Positions 62,601 through 64,000 of a stretch of 64,000 bases of DNA are shown piece after piece (position 1 is the stretch's first letter; each line of letters starts with the position of its first letter). The stretch comes from Hyposmocoma kahamanoa (lineage: Eukaryota; Arthropoda; Insecta; Lepidoptera; Cosmopterigidae). The DNA lies in NCBI RefSeq assembly GCF_003589595.1, contig NW_020654748.1:6143140-6207139 (forward strand), given 5' to 3'. Position numbers and translations under genes: made by a program. Below the pieces are notes generated by a model. It ran no database searches. It saw nothing but the letters and a program-made list of their open reading frames with translations, and was not told the DNA's origin.

Positions 62601-63850
62601 TTCATTTACGCGAATTGAGTATTCTATCTGGCCTGGATATTCATCAAAAGCCTCTATCTACCGTAATAAGACGTTTACTCAGTATAGCAATGCCCTGAAT
62701 TTTGATTAATTTTACGCAAAAGTCAACACGGCTAGATTAAACCTTTATAACTATATTGGCGCTGTCTCGGATGAATCATACATTGTTGAACCACACTTTT
62801 GTAAATAAACGAACACCGTAATTTTACTCAGAAGTTCTTAGTTTTCGCAAATATTTTACAGCAAATGTTTTTCTGTGTGGAAAACAGTAAAGGCTATGCT
62901 CGCGACACGCCACTTGCGTTATATTCCAGTAACTTGATTGCTTTTGCAGGTTTTCTTTTTATTTTAAAATAAAATTCTCTTTATGTGAAATTGCTACAGT
63001 AATAGCGTAAGAATGCTTAGTGAAATGTATTATTAAGAAATAGTGACATAACTTTGTTTTTACAACGTTATTTAGTTGCCTTTTTAAAAACTAATTACAC
63101 ACAAATTTAGTGAGAGAAAATATTCTTGAATTTTTGTTGCTACGTGTTTTATGCTATTTTGCACTGATGTGTTTAGACACATTGATTAGTCAAAACACAT
63201 TTTTAACGATGCTTTGTATAAATTTAACTGCAAGTTATGTTATCCCTACTTGATAATATAATGTGATAATTCGTATTAATATTGTAAGGCCTTGCTGTGC
63301 TTTTATTACATGAAACTACTCGTATACGAAATAAATGAAACTAAATACGTATTACGTGATATTTTATGCCTCTCTTATTTAAGCAAAAAAAACTTATTGA
63401 CATCTCTAACTCTATCTTGTTAAGTTGTCATTTTGCACTTATAGGTTTATTACAACAAGGGTGTCATTTTAACTCACTATCATATTAACATGTATAAAGT
63501 ATTTATTTCGATTTTACAACCACCGTTTCAATTAAAATTGAATAACACAAATAAATCAATAACACGAATAAAAAATACTTTGAATTTATTTTTATTTAAA
63601 ATTTTGTATTGCATCAAAATACCTATTGAACATAAAAACTGTTACCTACAATAATATTATTTTTATTTTTGAAGTGTATTTACATTTATAAATTGAATAT
63701 ATTTATTTCATTTACCTGATGGATGGTATCAGGGTACTGCAGCATCCCCTCCAATATTACGTGTCCTATGTGACATCTTTCTGTGCTGATGTTGTGTCGT
63801 TCAGCTGCCTGCTTTTTAAGCAGGGCAACATGATCCGCTATAATTACCAT
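35535..63850 (-). CDS. Acyl-CoA synthetase, luciferin 4-monooxygenase-like / 4-coumarate-CoA ligase-like, 11 exons, complete
   Basis: Predicted ANL-superfamily enzyme that activates a carboxylic acid with ATP to an acyl-AMP and transfers it to CoA. Joined minus-strand exons: 63850-63716, 56202-55995, 53291-53105, 52779-52657, 49622-49457, 48658-48521, 47329-47204, 42996-42916, 42370-42224, 38346-38181, 35674-35535. All introns are GT-AG, phases agree, and the product is 538 residues, close to the usual 540-550. Motifs in order: phosphate loop TSGTTGLPK (193-201), GGSS (306-309), YGMTE (330-334), GWIMTGD (405-411), hinge region VERKRLLIKYCGF (424-436), and C-terminal PSGKVHR with the catalytic Lys near 518. 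Family knowledge: these match A3, A5, A7, A8 and A10. The luciferase HHGFG segment is replaced by a stretch without His (about 234-239), so light production is not expected. The C-terminus ends MPTQ, so no PTS1 is seen and a cytosolic location is inferred. The start has a good insect context (CAAAATGG). Substrate cannot be read from sequence. Confidence 0.93.
36300..36560 (-). pseudogene. LINE ORF2 tail fragment in intron 10
   Basis: The minus-strand frame reads FGVETLGPWVVGPG and then RAGSYLAQRISLAIQRGNAAS. This tail is common after reverse transcriptases in lepidopteran retroelements. There is no RT domain next to it. It is repeat-derived, not part of the host gene. Confidence 0.55.
36751..36942 (-). 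repeat. SINE-D copy in intron 10
   Basis: Minus-strand copy with B box GGTTCGATCCCTGGCC and the block GCTAAAGCACTTGTGTTATGG. The A-box part is partly deleted (GTGCAAGGCCGTC). Confidence 0.84.
37175..37630. repeat. Tandem-like repeat around a scaffold gap, intron 10
   Basis: CAGCTACCAGCGGCTTTTCATAAA at 37330 recurs as CAGCTACCAGCGACTTTTCATAAA at 37470. TTTATTTATTGAATACCATGATG at 37400 recurs as TTTATTTATTGAATATCATGACG at 37562. TTATTGAACATCATGATG occurs at 37186. The N gap falls between units. Confidence 0.7.
37445..37454. other. Scaffold gap (10 N) in intron 10
   Basis: Ten N inside a tandemly repeated stretch, so the true length is uncertain. Confidence 0.99.
38181..38346 (-). CDS. Exon 10 of the acyl-CoA synthetase gene
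   Basis: 166 nt between acceptor TTAAGTAG and donor GTAATC, residues 438-492 plus one base of codon 493. It encodes the small C-terminal domain: ISPLQLEDVIKQHPAV and later VVGIPDKETTETPVA, both highly typical of the family. Confidence 0.93.
38395..38475. repeat. A/T low-complexity tract in intron 9
   Basis: About 80 nt of almost only A and T (TTTTAAATTTTAATTTTAATT and a T15 run), just upstream of exon 10 as the gene reads. Confidence 0.8.
39068..39500 (+). repeat. Two copies of dispersed repeat L, intron 9
   Basis: Shared blocks: GCGCACCCT..GTGTAATAAAGCCACGT, GAGAGAGGTTTAAAGGTTCTATGAAC, AAAATTAGT, TTTTTTATGCTTAAATAGGA and TAATTCGT. Copies at 39068-39200 and 39336-39500. Relatives at 500-620 (+), 22608-22670 (-), 29023-29160 (+) and 54246-54345 (-). 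Nature unknown. Confidence 0.6.
40248..40357 (-). repeat. Complete short SINE-B with 12-bp target-site duplication, intron 9
   Basis: A 110-nt insertion flanked by TATTTTCATATC at 40236-40247 and 40358-40369. On the minus strand it begins CCGTGGCTTAGTTGGTATAGCG, has B box GGTTCGAATCC, and ends in TGTATTAATAAA. The duplication fixes the unit as a tRNA-related head plus a short A/T tail. It is sense relative to the host gene. Confidence 0.9.
40505..40635 (+). repeat. tRNA-like SINE with GGTTGATGATTATG tail, intron 9
   Basis: GTGGTAGCCCAATAGTTTGAGC (A-box like) and GGTGGTTTCGAATTCGGGC (B-box like). The tail CAGCAGTCGGACGTATAAATGGGTTGATGATTATG is of a type widespread in Lepidoptera. Confidence 0.65.
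41777..41998 (+). repeat. SINE-C copy in intron 9, full with (TTA)n tail
   Basis: Begins TGCCTCTGTGGCCGAACGG at 41777, B box GGTTCGATTCCCGGGCC near 41827-41843, and ends in seven TTA/ATT units near 41975-41996. It is antisense to the host gene. Confidence 0.9.
42224..42370 (-). CDS. Exon 9, carrying the TGD motif and the hinge
   Basis: 147 nt, 49 codons (389-437), between acceptor CATTCAAG and donor GTAAGC. It holds GWIMTGD, whose Asp binds the ribose of AMP, and the domain hinge VERKRLLIKYCGFW. The Lys equivalent to firefly Lys443 is kept (432). Cys434 and Trp437 stand where relatives usually have basic or polar residues and Gln. Confidence 0.92.
42916..42996 (-). CDS. Exon 8 of the acyl-CoA synthetase gene
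   Basis: 81 nt, 27 codons (362-388), between acceptor TATTTTAG and donor GTAAGATT. It encodes NEDGELWLKGDAFFK, the conserved strand before the TGD motif. Phase 0 at both ends. Confidence 0.9.
43480..43600 (-). repeat. tRNA-like SINE head, intron 7
   Basis: Minus strand: GGACCCGTGGCTCAGATGGTTAAAGC, 40 nt, GGGTTCAAGTTCCACC. The arms resemble a tRNA, but the spacing and the flank (shared with other old SINEs here) argue against a working tRNA gene. Confidence 0.55.
43618..43914 (+). repeat. SINE-A copy in intron 7
   Basis: Full-length plus-strand copy, from CAAGTGACGGGACGAACAAG to GGAGCTATATTGTTACTAA. A short duplication (CTTACCACCCTTTCACC) precedes CTGGACGAAC. It is antisense to the host gene. 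Confidence 0.88.
45255..45512 (+). repeat. Dispersed repeat E, copy 2 (intron 7)
   Basis: TTTATAGTGACTCTAAC, CCTCTTGGTTATACGGGAAGGG, CCAGATCAGCCAGTTTGCAC and CCATATTTTCCAGATAGAGG occur in the same order as in the other copies. Confidence 0.75.
45626..46046. repeat. Cluster of three SINE-A pieces in alternating orientation, intron 7
   Basis: 45626-45669 is a minus-strand tail piece (GCAGTAGAGCTCCCTGTG). 45682-45928 is a plus copy lacking the GGTAAGCTACACGCC block. 45945-46046 is a minus piece (GGTGCTAGTGAAATTACAGG). The arrangement is minus-plus-minus. Confidence 0.82.
46605..46985 (-). repeat. SINE-M copy: tRNA-like head, LINE-like tail, intron 7
   Basis: On the minus strand it starts AACGACCTCGGTTGCTCATCGG (A-box like), lacks a clear B box, then runs GGACCAATTTGGGAAGTGG, GAGTTTCTTGCTCATTC and TTTGCTTACCAATGAAATAGAGATTATTTGACTTGAATT. 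The tail resembles CR1/L2-type LINE ends. It contains the left arm of the 46-bp inverted repeat (46687-46732). Confidence 0.65.
46687..47437. repeat. Perfect 46-bp inverted repeat flanking exon 7
   Basis: 46687-46732 and 47392-47437 are exact reverse complements (46 of 46). The shared core is GAATCGCTATTACAACAAGG. Exon 7 (47204-47329) lies between them. Similarity continues past one end (CTATGATNATNAT) after an indel. Confidence 0.9.
47204..47329 (-). CDS. Exon 7, carrying the YGMTE motif
   Basis: 126 nt, 42 codons (320-361), between acceptor TTTTACAG and donor GTAAGTATG. YGMTE is the A5 motif, whose Thr and Glu contact AMP and magnesium in the family. The exon is in phase 0 at both ends, so skipping it would keep the frame. 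A perfect 46-bp inverted repeat lies on either side of it. Confidence 0.92.
48126..48260. repeat. Dispersed repeat K, copy 1 (intron 6)
   Basis: GTGGAATCCAAA-like start, TTGATACAATCACTGCCCTAGCCACC, CCCTGAATGCCTACAA and CTTCACGCCTCGTTT, shared in order with 61010-61150. Confidence 0.65.
48521..48658 (-). CDS. Exon 6 of the acyl-CoA synthetase gene
   Basis: 138 nt, 46 codons (274-319), between acceptor TATTTTAG and donor GTAAGT. It contains FKYIAIGGSSIEKPL, equivalent to the conserved GG(A/S) substrate-binding turn. Both ends are phase 0. Confidence 0.92.
48697..48738. repeat. Short AT-rich hairpin in intron 5
   Basis: AAATACACTGACTATA pairs with TATAGTCACTGTATTT (one mismatch), about 40 nt upstream of exon 6 as the gene reads, near its acceptor site. 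Confidence 0.6.
49457..49622 (-). CDS. Exon 5 of the acyl-CoA synthetase gene
   Basis: 166 nt between acceptor TTTTTCAG and donor GTATAT, residues 218-273. It covers the acyl-binding region. The stretch ATIQWMSS lies where firefly luciferase has its HHGFG segment, and it contains no His. It ends in phase 0 at VINKYK. Confidence 0.92.
50103..52081 (-). mobile_element. Mariner-type DNA transposon with long terminal inverted repeats, in intron 4
   Basis: About 2 kb, bounded by inverted repeats: left arm 50108-50384 and right arm 51829-52081. They align over most of their length, with shared blocks GGAAATTTGTAATGCCAC, GGAAACATTCCTTT and ACCATGAAATCT. The right end reads TA then CAGGGTGG on the minus strand, fitting a mariner TA target. 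The left terminal bases have diverged. It lies between exons 5 and 4 of the synthetase gene in the same orientation as the gene. Confidence 0.82.
50419..51450 (-). pseudogene. IS630/Tc1/mariner superfamily transposase, frameshifted
   Basis: The N-terminal helix-turn-helix part starts at 51450 (MEVYFLNN, then LTLRWYEERYRDRQAP). A second DNA-binding segment near 51230-51130 is split between frames. The catalytic core at 50565-51218 shows IVWSDETNF, QQDGAPAH and SPDLTPLDFF. The third Asp of PLD lies 40 residues after the second. A frameshift at about 50620 moves the C-terminus (FFLWGYVKNQIY) to another frame. Several frame breaks make it inactive. Confidence 0.85.
52657..52779 (-). CDS. Exon 4, carrying the AMP-binding phosphate loop
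   Basis: 123 nt between acceptor TTATTTCAG and donor GTATGT, residues 177-217 plus TG of codon 218. It encodes LMLTSGTTGLPK, the signature loop that grips the ATP phosphates. It is too short to stand out as an open frame and was found by reading the minus strand between exons 3 and 5. Confidence 0.92.
52831..52947 (-). repeat. Repeat H copy with terminal palindrome, intron 3
   Basis: The reverse complement of 25580-25680, extended by a 33-nt perfect palindrome (52915-52947) made by a second inverted copy of its first 16 nt. Confidence 0.8.
53105..53291 (-). CDS. Exon 3 of the acyl-CoA synthetase gene
   Basis: 187 nt between acceptor TTTTCCAG and donor GTAAGAG, residues 115-176 plus two bases of codon 177. 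It begins EDLQTLFHYVSPEMVF, the usual segment just after VDP in this family. An in-frame TAA follows the donor in the intron, which supports this splice position. Confidence 0.93.
53382..53673 (+). repeat. SINE-A copy in intron 2
   Basis: Full-length plus-strand copy close to the consensus, from CAAGTGACGGGACGAACAAG to AAGGAGCTCTACTGTTACTAAA. It lies about 90 nt upstream of exon 3 as the gene reads and is antisense to it. Confidence 0.88.
55168..55354 (-). repeat. SINE-A copy in intron 2 (head missing)
   Basis: Minus-strand copy from AGTAGCAGCAGAGCTCC to GAGTGACGGGCCCCTGAGATC. The GCAGTGGCAGTGC part is deleted. Confidence 0.83.
55430..55735 (+). pseudogene. LINE C-terminal fragment with a SINE-A piece inside the frame
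   Basis: A 90-codon frame at 55442-55714 encodes CFKDIYKKNSFNMSIKVYNDLPDHIKQL, similar to LINE polyprotein tails (NxLPxxIK). The middle of the frame (55505-55546, GGCAGTACTTCACTGGACGA) is a short piece of SINE-A, so it is a chimera of repeats rather than a gene. Confidence 0.5.
55995..56202 (-). CDS. Exon 2 of the acyl-CoA synthetase gene
   Basis: 208 nt between acceptor TTTATTAG and donor GTAAGTG, residues 46-114 plus one base of codon 115. It encodes the N-terminal Rossmann-like part with the family-typical run LATAMRNYGLKVND and later CAVDPIMTA. It ends in phase 1, and the G joins AG of exon 3 to give Glu. Confidence 0.93.
56246..56448 (-). repeat. SINE-D copy in intron 1
   Basis: Minus-strand copy from ACGATGCTCTGATCCC to GTGCAAGCCACTAGACCA, B box GGTTCGATCCCCGGGC. 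It is followed 14 nt later by a SINE-A copy. Confidence 0.84.
56462..56766 (-). repeat. SINE-A copy in intron 1 (full length)
   Basis: Minus-strand copy preceded by a short AGT-repeat run, from GTAGTAGTAGAGCTCC to CGTCCCGTCACTTGATGTTA and a short A-run. Confidence 0.87.
57088..57176 (-). repeat. SINE-A fragment in intron 1
   Basis: A minus-strand internal piece only: AAGTACTGCCACCGTACC through TTTTGAAGGGTAAGGGT. Confidence 0.78.
57404..57490. repeat. Partial copy of the AGGGCTAGCACG foldback element, intron 1
   Basis: AGGGCTAGCACGATAGGGCGCAAC, GTGAGAGTGACACGAAGCGCGAGATATTGCTATTCTCGCATAAAG. The centre is inverted relative to the 7915 copy. The far terminus is missing. Confidence 0.65.
57868..58600. 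repeat. Remnants of a common lepidopteran repeat, intron 1
   Basis: GGGGGTAAACGAGCAGACGAATCAC (57870) and GCAACACTGAGGCGTTACACC (58555) with ACCGGTGG..ACAC blocks recall the lepidopteran repeat reading 'gagcagacg..tcacctgatgg' and 'gcaacaccagaggcgttaca'. The ends cannot be set. Confidence 0.4.
58663..58672. other. Scaffold gap (10 N) in intron 1
   Basis: Ten N with TATAGTAC immediately on both sides, which suggests an unmerged overlap. Confidence 0.99.
58729..59011 (+). repeat. SINE-A copy in intron 1 (near full length)
   Basis: Plus-strand copy from AAGTGATGGGATGAACAAGTC to AAGGAGCTCTACTGCTACTA. The CACCCTT block is partly duplicated and the TAATGCTGACA block is lost. Confidence 0.86.
60205..60480 (+). 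repeat. Dispersed repeat E, copy 3 (intron 1)
   Basis: TATCAACCTGTTGGCTATCC, CCTGTGCAAGCAAGCCCGC, CCCAGATCAGCCCG, TTCATCCGGTGCTCAAA and CCCTATTGTCCTGATAGG. A short inverted duplication (AACCAAGAGGTTGATAG) follows the first block. Confidence 0.72.
60708..60950. repeat. Foldback element in intron 1
   Basis: TGCTCGACATATTTCGAACCAGTACGTGATTCTTAA at the left is mirrored by GACCAAGAACTGGTTCGAAACATGTCAAGCA at the right. The centre holds a GC-rich stretch (GCGGCGGTGACGCGACGG). Confidence 0.65.
61010..61150. repeat. Dispersed repeat K, copy 2 (intron 1)
   Basis: GTGGAATCCAAAGTGAAGG, TTGATACAATCAGTGCACTACCCTAG, CCCTGTATGCCTACAA and TTCACGCCTCGTTT. Confidence 0.65.
61424..61606 (-). repeat. SINE-A copy in intron 1 (diverged)
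   Basis: Minus-strand copy from GCAGTAGTAGTTCTTCTTG to the GACGGGTGCAGTGG block, with more substitutions than the others. Confidence 0.75.
61610..63710. other. Intron 1, distal part: nothing recognised except a small foldback
   Basis: About 2.1 kb of AT-rich intronic DNA next to exon 1, with the 156-nt foldback at 62306 and a weak repeat-L trace near 63380-63475. First introns often carry enhancers, but no site is identifiable by eye. Confidence 0.45.
62306..62461. repeat. Small foldback element in intron 1
   Basis: CAATATTACTTTAA at 62306-62319 is repeated inverted (TTAAAGTAATATTG) at 62448-62461. 156 nt in all. No clear target duplication. Confidence 0.45.
63716..63850 (-). CDS. Exon 1 of the acyl-CoA synthetase gene
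   Basis: 45 codons starting at the ATG at 63850 and ending in phase 0 at CAG before the donor GTAAAT. It encodes the N-terminal segment ending LQYPDTIHQ, which continues smoothly into exon 2 (IDAVTQKQET). No signal peptide is visible. The intron that follows is 7,513 nt, the longest in the gene. Confidence 0.88.
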
Positions 63851-64000
63851 TTTGACTCTTTTCCAATGCTAACAAACTGAATTATTACAGAACTGAAAAC
63901 AATTATTGTCTAACAAACTGTTTAAGACGACGGTAAAAAATACGCGCGACAAATATTGCAAGTAATTAATATTTGTGATCCGAAACGGAGGACGACTACG
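63851..64000 (-). promoter_or_regulatory. Presumed 5' UTR / start region of the acyl-CoA synthetase gene
   Basis: The 150 nt upstream of the ATG contain two TCAGTT matches to the arthropod initiator (TCAKTY), at 63880-63875 and 63896-63891 on the minus strand. No TATA box was seen at a fitting distance. An upstream non-coding exon beyond the window is equally possible. Confidence 0.25.

Overview
The window looks like AT-rich nuclear DNA from an insect, almost certainly a moth or butterfly. It holds an insect luciferase-like acyl-CoA synthetase gene split by GT/AG introns. It also holds dispersed repeats of lepidopteran character: tRNA-headed SINEs, jockey/CR1-type LINEs, a dispersed repeat containing 'cttcaaaaaaggaggagg', and 3' tails of the form 'agcagtgga...ctgatgatgatg'. 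Three runs of ten N mark scaffold joins. Nothing bacterial, viral or organellar was recognised.

Right half (about 35.5-63.9 kb, minus strand): one complete gene of 11 exons. I joined the exons by hand. Every boundary has an AG acceptor and a GT donor, the phases agree, and the spliced CDS is 1,617 nt (538 residues plus stop). The protein is a 4-coumarate-CoA-ligase/luciferin-4-monooxygenase-like member of the ANL adenylating superfamily, with all core motifs present. It lacks the histidine motif of true luciferases and ends without a peroxisomal SKL-type signal. Introns range from 325 nt to 7.5 kb and are full of repeats, including a dead mariner-type transposon of about 2 kb in intron 4 and a perfect 46-bp inverted repeat flanking exon 7.

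Left half (1-35.5 kb): I recognise no cellular gene. It contains a decayed jockey-like LINE (2.1-3.7 kb) and a longer CR1/jockey-type LINE (about 16.9-21.6 kb) with an FP-like ORF1, endonuclease and reverse transcriptase. The second LINE is broken by stops, frameshifts and a probable internal deletion. The rest is SINEs, MITE-like foldback elements and unannotated AT-rich DNA.

The most abundant repeat (here 'SINE-A', about 290 bp) occurs about 17 times in both orientations, several times as close inverted pairs. Four other dispersed families are tRNA-derived by their A-box and B-box sequences (here B, C, D and M). Some copies have clear target-site duplications that fix their ends. I found no convincing new biological system. 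The items most worth a second look are the inverted repeat around exon 7, the long-TIR transposon carrying tRNA T-arm-like sequence in both TIRs, the nested MITE with a clean 4-bp duplication, and the SINE copies that define their own boundaries.
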